Shown here: piece by piece, positions 33,307 through 45,979 of the stretch
Numbering within the stretch: the stretch's first letter is position 1
Layout: each line of letters starts with the position of its first letter
Assembly: GCA_021292105.1 (NCBI GenBank)
Contig: CM037871.1
Location: forward strand, 19,712,057-19,776,056
DNA length: 64,000 bases
Direction of reading: 5' to 3'
From: Anadara kagoshimensis
Taxonomy: Eukaryota > Mollusca > Bivalvia > Arcoida > Arcidae
The notes under the pieces: model-generated
What the model was told of the DNA's origin: nothing
The model's input: only the letters and a program-made list of their open reading frames with translations
Databases searched by the model: none
Program-made: the position numbers and the translations under genes

Positions 33307-36111
33307 ATATTTGTAAATGCACTCTTAACAACGAGTGCAGTTCATATCTAATATGATGTTCAACGCCCAAGCCAGTAAATAACATAATCTTTAATTAAAT
33401 CAAGTCAAGGTTTATTAACTAATATAGAGAAGCCCGATAATGGAGATGATAAGGAATCATCTGTCGAAATTAGATTTGAACCTAGGAATCGGAAGCGCTG
33501 TGTTTAGTAAGCACGCATTTTAGACGATTCAGCCACCAAAGCTTCCAAAATGAAAATTTTAACTGCTACAGATCAAATCTACATTAAAATTAATCAGTCC
33601 ATACATGTACTAGTATATCTACTCTCGTGTTTCGAACTGTTTTGAATCTTTGTTTTATAGGATCATGTTGCCATGAGTTACAAAGGACCTGCAGAAGCTG
33701 CAAAAGCTGTAGCCGAACTATTTCCCAAACAGAAAGACGTACACATTTTGGATATCGCAGCCGGAACCGGATTAGTCGGGGAAGAGGTAGCGTTTGATTC
33801 TACTTTTCTTGATAATTTAGGAAGCTCAGCCTTTCAAACCATTGAGAAATTACCTGAATTAACGACGTAAACTTCGTAATCCCTGAATGAAAACGAGAAC
33901 ACATTCTTATAATTATAGTACTTTTAAGAAATGGTATATTTTTGTAATATTGAAAGCTTATTTATAATGATTTTTTCGTTTTACTTTAGACGAGAACTGG
34001 AGTATATGTCCAGTGGATTTGTAATATCAGAATTGGAGGGCCACGTACTTTTGGACAATAGAACACCCTTATTTTACGAAACAAATGCACCAGCAAACCA
34101 TACATGTTCACGCGCTTTTAATTTCTAATTTTAATTTTAATACACCTTGACTTGGTTCTTGTATAGCTGAGCAAAACGGGGTACAAATCTTATTTTAGAA
34201 TCAATGAATTCTCAAACCTTGCATGTAATTAATTAATTTCTAAAACATTGTACCTTGTATCTTGTTTTTGCAGTTGAACAAATTGGGTTTTACCAATATT
34301 GAAGCTTTGGATCCTTCAGAGCCCATGTTATCTGTAGCAAAAAGTAAAGGAATCTATAGAAAGTTGTACTGTGAATATCTGACTGATGAACCTCTATATA
34401 TAGCTCAAGGTTGGTTAAATGGCTGTATATTTGATTGAAAATGGTTTGAGTCGCATCAGTAATTTATTCAGCACTTCAGTTCGGCGAGATAGTTATTTTC
34501 TTTTCCATACCCCCACAAACTAGTTTTTGGGGGGTATATAGGGATCGCAATGTCTGTCAGCCTGTCCGACCGTGTAAAATCTTGCTCCGGTCATATCTCA
34601 TAGCATGTTTTGGACGACTGTCATAAAACTTCACATGAATAATCTTTATGATCCAAAGGTGTGACATGGCCTTGAACCAAGGTCATATTAGAAAGGTGAA
34701 GGCCGCGGAAAAATATGTTGGGGCGGGGATAATTGGCTCTCAAGAGACAGATCTAGTTGTAACTTGTTTTATTGACCAAGAACTTCGTGAGATTAAGTGC
34801 CAGGGTGGGGAGTGGCACTGAACTCATTTGCAGAGGTAAAACATCAAAGTAAACGCTTTGTACCGACTCGTCGTTTAGTATGCTATTGCTACAACGTCCT
34901 TATTGATCCCTGCATATCTTCAGTAGATCATGTTAATCATGTGATTAAAAACGTAAAGTCTTCGGTATGTCGCATGTAAAAATCAAAACAATATTTAGAT
35001 GTCAAACAATTTAAACCCATCCCCGCAAATGAAGTTTAGTAGGTATATATCAATCCCCTGTTTGTCAGTCCGTCCCAATATAGTATATGCTCTGTATATC
35101 CAATGTCAATGAAATGATTTTGTTCAAATCTCCAACATGAGATGATGTCAAAATCTTACAAATACCAACATGCCAATGTTTGGGACTGGGAATTTGTCTC
35201 TCATATAACTGCTGTAGTTCACTATGTGATAATTATTATAGTTAATATGCATTTTAATTTGTTTTTACCATCGACCTTTTCGCAGACACATATGACGTCA
35301 TTGTTTCGTCCGGTGCTCTTGGGAATGGGCATGTTCCATGTGGTGCATTTAAAGAGATGATACGACTTGTAAAACCAGGTAAAGATTCATAATTAACTTG
35401 AATGATACATGTATTTTAATAGTTTATAATATTATGCCCCCCCCCAACACAAGTGTGCAAAGTTTTGCATAACCTGTCCGACCGACTTGAGGTTAGAATG
35501 ATAAACAAAAAATAATATCAAAGTTTTTAATTTTTTATTTTAGTCTATCAAAAGTTTAACAGTATAGTTGTTCGTCTGTGTTTACCAAAAACACAGAGTT
35601 TATAGAAAGATATCTTAAAATAAGATATTCCGTGACACGGTAGGACTGGCAAGCTAAAAAACACATCTTGCACATTGCCATTAGCGCATTGCTTAGGTCA
35701 AAATTTTTACAACTTCACCTTTATCAAGTGACGTCTCGATATAAGTAAAATATTCTTGACTGGAACGTGAAATCCCATTGTATCAATCAATCATTTTAAA
35801 CATATGCAAGACGTTTCTAAAACTGCATTGTATATCGGTCAAAGACCTGCAGTCCTTTCTGTAATTAAGACATCGTTCTTTTCCGGGTTGTTTATGTTCC
35901 TTTCCTCTTATTATTTTATCTTTTAGGAGGTTACATCGTCATGGCAACAACACCAACACACATTAAGGAAGATGCAGAATACAGGGGCAAGCTAGAACCT
36001 TTCATGGCCGAACTAGAAACAAAAGGCGCATGGAAGTTTGTGAAGCGAGAAGTAGTCCCGAAATATAAATGTACGACGGATGGTGTTGTACTTGTTTACC
36101 AAGTGTGCTGA
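32680..36111 (+). CDS. METTL27: METTL27 (WBSCR27)-like SAM-dependent methyltransferase, complete
   Basis: Five exons (32680-32793, 33661-33786, 34274-34409, 35286-35378, 35927-36111) join in phase to 217 residues and a TGA. This is a class I methyltransferase. ILDIAAGTGLVGEE (about 67-80) is the SAM-binding motif I, LDPSEPML (about 92-99) holds the acidic residue expected to bind the SAM ribose, and VIVSSGALGNGHVP and RLVKPGGYIVM are later family motifs. An N-terminal DWKDTYDE block and a C-terminal VLVYQV strand also match vertebrate METTL27. The substrate is not known to me. No signal peptide or membrane segment is seen, so a soluble protein is likely. The chosen ATG gives the family N terminus; an acceptor-like TATCATTACAG just upstream suggests a spliced 5' UTR. 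Introns hold SINE copies and a hairpin repeat. Confidence 0.93.
32876..33172 (+). mobile_element. SINE S1 in METTL27-like intron 1
   Basis: Head ACGGTAGCTCAGTTGGTAGA; B box partly lost; tail TTTTTGACTGGATGATAAAC then TTCAATCAATC. Confidence 0.8.
33264..33305 (+). repeat. (CA)n microsatellite
   Basis: Pure CA repeat of about 20 units in METTL27-like intron 1. Confidence 0.98.
33661..33786 (+). CDS. METTL27: METTL27-like exon 2
   Basis: 42 codons after acceptor TTTTATAG; donor GTAGCG, weaker than the others. Contains SAM motif I. Confidence 0.92.
34274..34409 (+). CDS. METTL27: METTL27-like exon 3
   Basis: 45 codons plus one base after acceptor TTTTTGCAG; donor GTTGGT. Contains LNKLGF and LDPSEPML. 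Confidence 0.92.
34503..35110 (+). repeat. Repeat with 5' hairpin in METTL27-like intron 3
   Basis: ATACCCCC and GGGGGTAT arms flank a 15-nt loop near 34506-34538, followed by GTCTGTCAGCCTGTCCGACC. A diverged second unit begins near 35018. The layout resembles family H with a different sequence. Ends are approximate. Confidence 0.5.
35286..35378 (+). CDS. METTL27: METTL27-like exon 4
   Basis: 93 nt after acceptor TTTTCGCAG; two leading bases complete Asp; donor GTAAAG. Contains YDVIVSSGALGNGHVP. Confidence 0.93.
35630..35797 (+). mobile_element. SINE S1, 5'-truncated
   Basis: Body and tail only: CGTGACACGGTAGGACTGG, then GTGACGTCTCGATATAAGTA; in METTL27-like intron 4. Confidence 0.7.
35927..36111 (+). 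CDS. METTL27: METTL27-like exon 5 and stop
   Basis: 185 nt after acceptor ATCTTTTAG; ends TGA at 36109-36111. Begins GGYIVMATTP. Confidence 0.93.
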
Positions 36112-36370
36112 GGTTGGCTGATCATGATGTGAAGAAGGAGGGTTGGATAGAATATCGAACACATCTTTTTAATTTCGAAAACTATGTGAAATGGATTTTC
36201 TATAAGATGTTTTTTGTCTAAAAACTTAAAGGGAACAATACGTTTAAAGAGTAGACGTCATTTTGACATATGATCACTGAATATATATTTTTGAAGAATG
36301 TTGGTTTTTGTTTATACTCTTAATTTTGTTATTTAGATCAGGGCCTTGTTTTTATCTTATGTCATCTTTT

Positions 36371-36466
36371 TGCTCAGTCTGTTTCTATCGCCTCTAGTTG
36401 AAAGCGTCCTCTATCAGGGGCGTAGCCAGGCGTACGTTTGTACGCGAAAACGTCCACATCGTTTTC

Positions 36467-36510
<44 letters not shown>

Positions 36511-37399
36511 GAGAGAGAGAGAGAGAGAGAGAATATAATATTTTCTTATACCAAACCGTTGGTCTTCACCGGAAATGTTATATACGAATTCGGTTTATAC
36601 CTGACTTCGATAGCCTCTGAGGTGCGATGCCGGTGTTGTCTTGACTTTGCCGGCATGGCAAAAACAATTGAAACTATCTGATTTGTTCTCGGCTTCAAAA
36701 GCCGATAACTCGAGCGCAGTTAGTCCAGCAGCTCAACAGCAGAATCCAGATACACAAGATACGAATGCCTGTTAACAATTACATTTAACTTCTACTAGCC
36801 ATTCGTCACGTTTCATTATGTATTAACGCAATATATTTACAAATATATTTCCTCTCCTCCGTTTAACCTCACCACTATATTAATTGAACTCCCATTTTAA
36901 CTTGACTTTCTCAATTATTGAGTGTGTTGTTTTCGTAATGCTTATGCCATACAACATCAGATCCCCTTGTACCTCGTCTTAAGGTTTAAGAATGAACCAG
37001 TCCTCAAAAGAACGACAAAAACTACCACAGCATAGCATAAAATTATAAGAAAAATTCTAATAAATAACGCCCTGGAGGGCCGAAAATTCGCATCAGGGCG
37101 GCCCCCAAACCCCCTGCCCTCTTTAGGCGTCCACATCATAAACACCCCAGCTACGCCCCTGTCTGTAGCAGCCACAGGTGGCCTACTCTTTTCGAACTCT
37201 ACAGAGGCGTCTTTAGCGTGCACTGAGACACGGGACCTCGGTTTTGAGTCTCACCTGAAAGACTATTCTGGTAATGAGCTTTTTGCGGCTCTAGTATGAG
37301 CAGGCGATGAAAATCATCTCAGAAAATCCGAGTGAGGTTTGAACCCACGACCCTTGATTTCGGAAGCCAGTGGCAGTACCACTCGGCCATGTCCGCCTA
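36371..37399 (-). mobile_element. SINE S3, interrupted by a DNA transposon
   Basis: The tail (TTGCTCAGTCTGTTTCTATC on plus) is at the left and the head (GGACATGGCCGAGTGGTACT on minus) at the right. The copy at 31727 shows the uninterrupted arrangement. The inserted element lies at 36415-37161. Confidence 0.8.
36415..37161 (+). mobile_element. hAT-like non-autonomous DNA transposon
   Basis: 747 bp with ends CAGGGGCGTAGCCAGG and its inverse GCTACGCCCCTG. TCTAT and TCTGT at the borders suggest a 5-bp target duplication with one change. Inside are poly-A and GA tracts (about 36470-36532) and, near 36660-36773, a frame with KQLKLSDLFSASKAD followed by a stop, which resembles the N terminus of hAT-type transposases. 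The rest of a transposase is missing. Confidence 0.7.
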
Positions 37400-37511
37400 T
37401 GTCGGTCTGTTGTTCAAAGTTCCATTAGCTTTGCCAGTTAGTTAGCCAAAAAGGCTCTTTCCTTGTACACTGACTAGAGAAATGGATGCACCCAAAGGCT
37501 GGTACGAGGTT

Positions 37512-37831
37512 GAGAGTTGAGTAATGGTGTTGAACGTTCCAGTTTAGAATATTTCACTTATATCGAGACGTCGCCAGTTGTTTGAGAGGGTGCAGGGATT
37601 CTGCCTGTGCGTTGCGCTGATGGAATTATACAGAGGGTTTCCTATCGTGTCACGCTATCTGTGACACGACACCTCGTTAATTTTAAGAACAGTAACTTTC
37701 ATTTCGTAATGCCAATTGCTTGACTTTCAACAGTCACTACCAAGTTTCAACTTTCAGAAACGTTCGGGGTTCTAACCCACGACCTCCAACTTACAGAGCG
37801 AGCACTCTGCAAACTGAGCTACTACAGTGGT
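37512..37831 (-). mobile_element. SINE S1, full-length
   Basis: Head at right (GTAGTAGCTCAGTTTGCAGA on minus), tail at left with ATATCGAGACGTCGCC. The left duplication breakpoint at 37654 lies inside it. Confidence 0.85.
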
Positions 37832-39599
37832 AAAGGCTGGTAGGAGGATGTTAGGTCCTTATTATTACCCTTTTCTGTTTTTCTAAAAGAGAAGTAGAAT
37901 GGAGTGATGGTGTTTTACTCCTCAGTCAAAATTTTAAGTTATATCGAGCCGTTCAGTTTTTGGATGATGGAGGAAACCGGAATAGCTACCAAGATAAGTG
38001 AAAATGTTAAATTGTTTTCAAACTGTTATTATTATAATTGCACAAAAATACAAACCATTTACGAAATATTTGACAAAAAGCTGGGAAAATGATGATTATA
38101 ATATCCAAGTTCTTTTATCCGTAGTTTTAAAATCGCTTTAATAAAATCTGAATTCATCACCGTCTTTGTAAAAGAAAATGGTCACTTGAATAGGTTTGCG
38201 TATCACGTTTATATGACAACATTACTTTATTTATCTAAGTTTAATAATGAGCGGATTCAGGGGTTTTGGAAAGGGGTATCCATTTTGGCTAGTGCGGAAT
38301 AATATGCTGAATGCGCCCCAAGCATGGGTTCTGAATAACATCTCCCGAAAATGTTTGAAATGCAGCCTAAAATCCTACAATTTCCGGTAATATGACTGAG
38401 AAAGTTAAAGTATTTAGAGTTATCTCCCCTGAAATATAAAAATAACATGATAACCACTGTCATTTTTATTCTCTGCTGATCGATAGCGCTCTATCAGAAA
38501 TAATGGAGATACTTGGCATTATATCGATACCGACTTGGTTGCTATCTGTGACACGGCACCTCGTTAATTTTAAGAACTGTAACTTTCATTTTGTAATGCC
38601 AATTGCTTGGCGAAAGGATAGTCACCAACTTTTAGAAACGGTCGGGGTTCGAACCCACGACCTCCCACTTACAGAGCGAGCACTCTGCAAACTGAGCTAC
38701 TACAGTGGTAATTAAGGCTGGTAGGAGGATGTTAGGTCCTTATTATTACCCTTTTCTGTTTTTCTAAAAGAGAAGTAGAATATGGGGTGATATGGTGTTT
38801 TACTCCTCAGTCAAAATTTTAAGTTATATCGAGCCGGTCGTCAGTTTTTGGATGATGGAGGAAACCGGAATAGCAGTGAAAATGTTAAATTGTTTTCAAA
38901 CCGTTATTATTAAAATTGCACAAAAATACAAACCATTTACGAAATATTTAACAAAAAGCTGCAAAAATGATGATTATTTAAACCCAAGTTCTTTTATCCG
39001 TAGTTTTAAAATCGCATCAATAATCTGAATAATCACCGTCTTTGTAAAAGTACACGGGCACTTGAATAGGTTTGCGTATCATATTTATATGACAACTTTA
39101 CTTTATTTATCTAAGTTTAATGATTGTCTTTGAGCGGATTTAGGTATTTTGGAAAGGATTATCTATTTAGCTGGTGCGGAATAATGTACTGAATGCACCC
39201 CAATCATGGGTTCTGAAAAGCATCTCCCGAAAATGTTTGAAACGCAGCCTAAAATCCTGCAATTTCCTGTGTAATATGACTGAGTAAGTTAAATACACCA
39301 CCGGCAATTACGGGCCTATCACTGACAAAAATAATGGGGGTGGTTCATACTCCGGGGCCCACTCTGGGTCACCACTGATTATAATAACATCATGTATTCT
39401 GATGTAATTTAAGAAAGTTTTTCAAATCTATGTAATATAAATCCTGTATTGCATAAGTCATCGCAATGTTATTTAGAGTTATCTCCCCTGAAATATAAAT
39501 ATAACATGATGACCACTGTCATTTTTATTCTCTGCTGATCGATAGCACGCTATCAGAAATAATGGAGATACTTGGCATTATATCGATTCCGACTTGGTT
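37654..39599 (+). repeat. Tandem duplication holding P450 exon 1
   Basis: Copy A is 37654-38540 (887 bp) and copy B is 38541-39599 (1059 bp). Both contain, in order, half of the S1 SINE, a unique stretch (TTAGGTCCTTATTATTACCC) and the first codons of the P450. Copy B has about 170 bp more (near 39290-39465). The junction at 38541 joins exon-1 codons straight to mid-SINE sequence, with the 3-bp word GCT shared at both breakpoints. Confidence 0.85.
38503..38543 (+). pseudogene. Truncated copy of P450 exon 1
   Basis: It encodes [14 protein letters not shown] as in the functional exon 1 at 39562, then runs into SINE sequence (TCTGTGACACGG) with no donor at the proper place. It is the 3' edge of duplication copy A. 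Its upstream sequence matches that of the functional exon, so it may carry a second copy of the promoter. Confidence 0.85.
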
Positions 39600-39635
39600 G
39601 CTTTGTATTCTTTTGGTGTTACTTTCTCTCTATCT
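39562..39635 (+). CDS. P450 exon 1
   Basis: ATG then 24 codons and two bases; signal-anchor core [14 protein letters not shown]; donor GTAAGT at 39636. The two bases CT join A of exon 2 to give Leu. Confidence 0.9.
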
Positions 39636-42600
39636 GTAAGTATGCATTTATTCAGATTTTAAACCGTGTGAAAAATGTTTGTTTTATAAAGAAATTGAGA
39701 ATTTAGGTCACTGATTTGCGTTCTTGTTATCATATTAGGAACATGGGGCAATATATTATATACATGTACAGGTATTTGACAGCTGTATGTCTTACCAACA
39801 GAGGTATGGGGTTATATACGTGCATGTGTTAATATTGAACAGGAGAGATATCATCTATTTGTACCCTCCATAAAAAAAAATTAATTTCGACTAAAAGTAA
39901 AAGTAAAGTAGAATCAATTCATAATGAAAACTGCTGTTTACAATATTGTTTCAAAAACTGTACATGGAATTCAATGAAGCTTAGGGAGAGGTTGCCATTG
40001 AATATACAGGTATAGAAAAATTAATTTCGACTGAATGTAAAGTAAAAATCAAACGAAATCAAATCATAATGAAAACTGCTGTCTACTTTAAAAATTGTAC
40101 ACGGAATTCAATGGAGGTTAGGAAGAGGTACAACAGAAAGCTACAGTATAGGCAAACAATACTGATCTGTCCGCATGACATTTTATTTTTCACATTTGAC
40201 ATAACGCACCTGCATTCTGTATGGGGCATACAACATGCGTTGTTTACAATTATGTATAAATTGTTAAAATTCCAATCACTCAATGTTTTGGTTGGATCAT
40301 CATGTATGAATATTCCTAATGAAAGGTCAAACGGACAGGTCAATGTTGTTTGTCTAAGGTGAAAATGCTTGGTTATACACACGTATACAGTCCAAACTGC
40401 CTTAAGGACCACCTCTATATAAGAGCCACCTGCTTATAAAGGCCAGCAGAATTGTATCCAAATTTTTCTTAATTTATATTATTTGAACCTGTATATTAAG
40501 GCCACCTGTCCACAAAGGCCACTTTTAATGGCTTCCTTGGATGGCTTTTATAGACAGGTTTGACTGACTGTATATCAGTCATTTCACTTATAATATACAA
40601 TGTACATCAGTATAACAAAGGTTCTTTCCTACTCGGAACCGATTCTAGTAAGAGAAAATTAAATGAAATTCTCTAGGCACTCCGGCTTCCTCTCCTTTTT
40701 CAGAACTGATCGCCTTTTAAGTTTTAGACCCGAGTCCAAAATCTTTCACTCCATTGAAAAATCGGTGTGCCCGGAGAAAACCTCCGGCCTTCGGCAAGCG
40801 AATTGACAAACTGTCGCACATTAGGACCGAGTGGGATTTGAACCTTTGCGATGGGAGGCGTTATGATAGGTTAGCGCGAACTTTAAACCACTCGGCTACC
40901 AAGCTCAGTGCCCAGCCAGCGACAGAACCATCAGTGCATTCATAACTTTTATTAAAAACGATAACTTTTCAATTTATACAATATACATGGGTTTATATTG
41001 CCACAACAAGAAATAATAGTGTTTGTTGAGGAAAAAGGGTGTTAGCACGCATACAGACGATATGCCATTAACACAGGTACTACATGGAGATTGTTCAAAT
41101 CACAAATTGTTTCAAGGATATAAGGATTACTTCCGAATTTTTTTATTTTTATTTATTTTTTTTTTTTTTTATTTTTTTTTTTTTTTTTGATATACATTGT
41201 ATTGACATGCATTGGCTTTCATCACGCATGTTTGCGCTGGAATTTATACTCATACAAGCTGTATTCATCTTTTATCGCCTCATTTGTAGTTAAACCTACC
41301 CCGTCAATACGTTTGAATGATCTCTACTTCTTTGCCAATGCAGTGTTTGTTCACAATTATTGCTCCTCTTATTTGCGTTCCTCTATCTACTGCACCTCCC
41401 AATGTACAGACTGACTAGCTCTGGTATTCTTTATTCTTTGAGAGTTTGATCAAATACCTCAAACAATGAAGACAATATGTTTTTATAGAAGTCATCACCC
41501 ATGAACGTATTTACCACCAGTTTCTTATATAGCTGATACTGCGGTAGCTCAGTTGGTAGAGTGCTCGCTCCGTAAGTGGAAGGTCGTGGGTTCGAACCCC
41601 GGCCGGGTCTGACCCAAGACTTGAAAGTGGGTAGTGACTGTTCTTTCGCCAAGCACTCGGCATTACGAAATGAAAGTCACGGTTCTTTCAGATGGGAACT
41701 TAAAATAAACGAGGTCCCGTGTCACGGTGGGCTTGGCACGCTAAAGAACCCTGCTGTATATAATGCCATCAGCGCAACGCACAGGCAAAATTTCTGCACC
41801 TTCGCCTATAGCTGGCGACGTCTCGATATAAGTGAAATATATCGTAAGTTAAACAATATTACTCAACTCACTCAACTTATATAGCTGATACCAATACAAT
41901 CAACCAAGAAAGGCATTTGTTTTACTCTGCAAGCCATGTTTTGAAATCATGTCCTTATAGAAGCCTCGAGCTCGGTGTACCCTATTCTTGACTTCTAGTC
42001 ATTTATGCCATGTAGAACATGGTCTCTGAGTAGTTCACTTCAAGGAGGTCGTTGAAGAATGTTAGAAAACAGTAAAACAAATTTTGACCATCAAATAGGG
42101 CCCATTGTTACTAGTATCTGTTGCTAAAGGAGTCTTTTATCCACACCTAATACCAAAACACTGTGGTTGGTAGAATCCTTTCGTTGTCAGTTTATCCACC
42201 ATCTTTCAATAATTGTCATTTGTCTACAGGGCCTGTTTCCCGACTTTCATGCTATAAAGTTATAAACCCTTCTTGAATATCTGACACTGTGTCTTTAAAA
42301 GATGAATTGTAATGACTTGCTGTGATGGTTACTTTCAAGATAAGAGGATCATTAGAATTTATTTCAATGTATAAGCTGAAGTTTCAGTAAAAATGTTGTT
42401 ATGTCTTCCTTTTGAAGAGAATCAATAGCATGAAATTTCTTAAACATATTGTAACATATTATTCGTAGGAATAGTAAACAATTATTGTAAAGATGATGAA
42501 TACAGGGACAACACATTGTTGTACTTCAGTGTTATGGAATAATTGTAGGTGTGGATAAGGGAATTCTTACCAACAGAAACTAATATGTAGCATTGTTATG

Positions 42601-45600
42601 ATCACATCCTTGACAGAATTTATCCTTTTCCTAACATTTTAGTACCCCTCATTCAATGCGCCTCATTGGCTAGTCAAATCGTCAGAATTCATCATCAAGA
42701 TTATTCTCATATTTCTCAAAGGATGTTCTTGTAAAAAAATTAAGACCATGCCTTTTATTAAGACTAAATTAGAGATTTTAGGAGAACTCACACTTACAAC
42801 TTTGTCGGCATAATTATACCAATAAGCTTTCTATTTGAGAAATTGTATCAATGCTAAAAGAAACTGACCTTTTAGTACCTGTATAGGTGTTACCTTCGGT
42901 TAGAACGCAAAGGAAAAATATCATTATATCATGAGATAGTTGCAATTGGCTACTTGAAATTCTTAAATAAACCCTTAGAGGAAAATGATTATCAGAACTA
43001 GTCAGCCAACTTTGGGATATACATGAGATAGAGGAGTCGCAAAAAAGAGGAACACGATTTGTGAAGGAACACTTCACTTGCATAGAGCTATGGGACATCA
43101 TTCAAAAGTAACAATTGGGGATCAGAGCAACCTCCATGAAACAATATAATTTTTTTATAATCTATGGAAAATATCAAAGAACCGCTGAACAGACTGGCAA
43201 CTGTCCATTTCCAAATTATATGAAATGACTCGAGCATTGGTCATAAAAGGATGGTTAAACAACATCATATCACCCCTATGGGTGTTTCCTAAAACTAACC
43301 GAGAATATTAAACTACATTCTATACCTGGAATATTCGTGATCGAACGCGAGTTTGACAACTTCCGTTCGAGCCAGTTCGGTCAAGTTGAAGGATTGAAAT
43401 CGATCAGTTTTAATTTAAAAACTTATTTAAATTCCAACATAAAAAGTATATATTACTTATTAGAGTTAAACACGAGTTTTTATTAGCTCACCTGACCGAA
43501 GGTCATGTGAGCTTATGGCATAGCGCAGCGTGTGTATGTGCGTGTGTGCGTGCGTGTGTGCGTGCGTGCGTCGTTAACACCTATTTTCGACTTCTCCTCT
43601 GAAACTACCAGACAGTTTTTAATAAAACTTTGTCAGAAGTATATATGGGCCGGTGCAATTCAGATTTGTTCGTGGCGTTGCCATGGCTACCATAACTAGG
43701 TCAAGGTGACCTAGGGGTGCAAAAATCTTAAAAAATCTTCTTCTCCGAAAGTACTGATTGGAGAAAAAATCTGATGTGATATTTGGCTTCTCTAGGGTCT
43801 TAAGCCTATAGTTTGTTCATTTTGTGAAATTCGGATAAAAAATAGGTTACGCGTTTTTGCGTTTAATTTTGAAAAAAATCGTAAAATAGCTTCAAATTGT
43901 TATAACTTGACTATTTGACCAGATAATGACATGGGGTTTTCAGTTTTGACATCTTCTTGTTAGTATCTTCAAAATGAGGTCAAGGTCAATTGTGAAGGTC
44001 GTGACCTTTTTTTTTTTACCTCTGATTATAATTATTATCTCGAAAACTATAAACTTTTTGTATAGGCATGTATATTAGAATGTTGTAGGTATTGATACAA
44101 CGATCATTTTGATGTATAGAAAAAGGTCATGGGTTCAAAGGTCAAGGTCACAGATGCGAAACAATACCGAAATGGTTAATTATCTCGAAAACTATAAACT
44201 TTTTGTATAGGCATGTATATTAGAATGTTGTAGGTATTGATACAACGATCATTTTGATGTATAGAAAAAGGTCATGAGTTCAAAGGTCAAGGTCACAGAT
44301 GTGAAACAATATCGAAATGGCTAATTATCTCGAAAACTATAAACTTTTTGTATAGGCATGTATATTAGAATGTTGTAGGTATTGATACAACGATCATTTT
44401 GATGTATAGAAAAAGGTCATGGGTTCAAAGGTCAAGGTCACAGATGCGAAACAATACCGAAATGGTTAATTATCTCGAAAACTATAAACTTTTTGTATAG
44501 GAATGTATATTAGAATGTTGTAGGTATTGATACAACAATCATTTTGATGTATAGAAAAAGGTCATGGATTCAAAGGTCAAGGTTACAAATGTGAAACAAT
44601 ACCGAAATGGTTAATTATCTCAAAAACTATAAAGTTTTTGTATAGGCATGTATATTAGAATGTTGTAGGTATTGATACAACGATCATTTTGATTATAGAA
44701 AAAGGTCATGGGTTCAAAGGTCAAGGTCACAGATGCGAAACAATACCGAAATGGTTAATTATCTCGAAAACTATAAACTTTTTGTATAGGCATGTATACT
44801 AGAATGTTGTAGGTATTGATACAATGGTTATCATGATGTAAAGAAAAAAGTCATTGGGGTTTAGTATTTATGTTGTCTTTAAATCTATCAGCTAGCCATT
44901 AGTTATCAGGTGAGCGTATCAGGCCCATGGGCCTCTTGTTTAAGATTATACTAGGGTAAGGCCTAATTTGCCCCCCCCCCCCCCCGCTAAAAGGAAGCAG
45001 GGGGTCGGAAAATTTGTTATTTTCTTATTATTTGGCCTTAACTTAGTTTAACTAAAGAAAACAAATCAATTTTAGCAAAAACATCGCGCGAAATTGCACG
45101 TCATACCACACTAACCTTATAAACCGATGTCCCGTTTCACGTCAGGCATTGCAAGTTAAAGAACCAAATTCAATCCGAATCAATCAATTATTCAATCTTA
45201 AACTGAGCATAATATGGATTTCACAGTGCAACTGAAAATATATGTATGGTATATTAATATACACTGTAATTTTTTCACTTTAGTATATCAATCTTGTGCA
45301 TATCTTTTAAAAGTTAAAATATATGCTAGATAATCTTTAAAAAGTTAATTTTTAAACCCATCGAAGTGTGGTTACTATAGAAAGTGAACGCTAACGGGTA
45401 CATTTGGCACAAAGCCCGTTGCGTAAACATGAATTCAATTTAAAAAAAAAAAGAAAAAAAAAGAAAACCAATATTACATAAACAACTCTCGTTTGTATTC
45501 GTTTTTAAAAATATGGACTTTGCAGGGATCCGATCAAATGAATGAGTATGTTTACAAGTCACAGTGGTACAGGCCTGTCGAAAGTTTAACACTGAGGTAA

Positions 45601-45804
45601 CAAAATTGACTCGAAGCTCGGCGGCCAAAAAACTGCCGAGTGAAAGATAGCAGTCGTCAAAAAAGCTAACGAGAGGGCCTATATGGATTGCCGATTCAGC
45701 ACGAATTCGTTAACTTAGTGTAAAAATTCAACATTTAGATATAAAAAACATGGGGATCCATTAGAATAAAGGGGATAACTGGAAAATGGGTGTTACGAGC
45801 CAGT

Positions 45805-45874
<70 letters not shown>

Positions 45875-45926
45875 GTGTGTGTGTTTTCCGACTACAGAGT
45901 ATTTTACATGTTTTTGATATACAACA

Positions 45927-45979
<53 letters not shown>

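Noticed and set aside
33931-34128. 65-codon plus frame inside METTL27-like intron 2
   Set aside because: Exons 2 and 3 join in phase without it and match the family; it has no matching motif.
32730-36111. Idea that the three genes form a functional cluster
   Set aside because: They are far apart, on both strands, and of unrelated families; nothing in the sequence links them.
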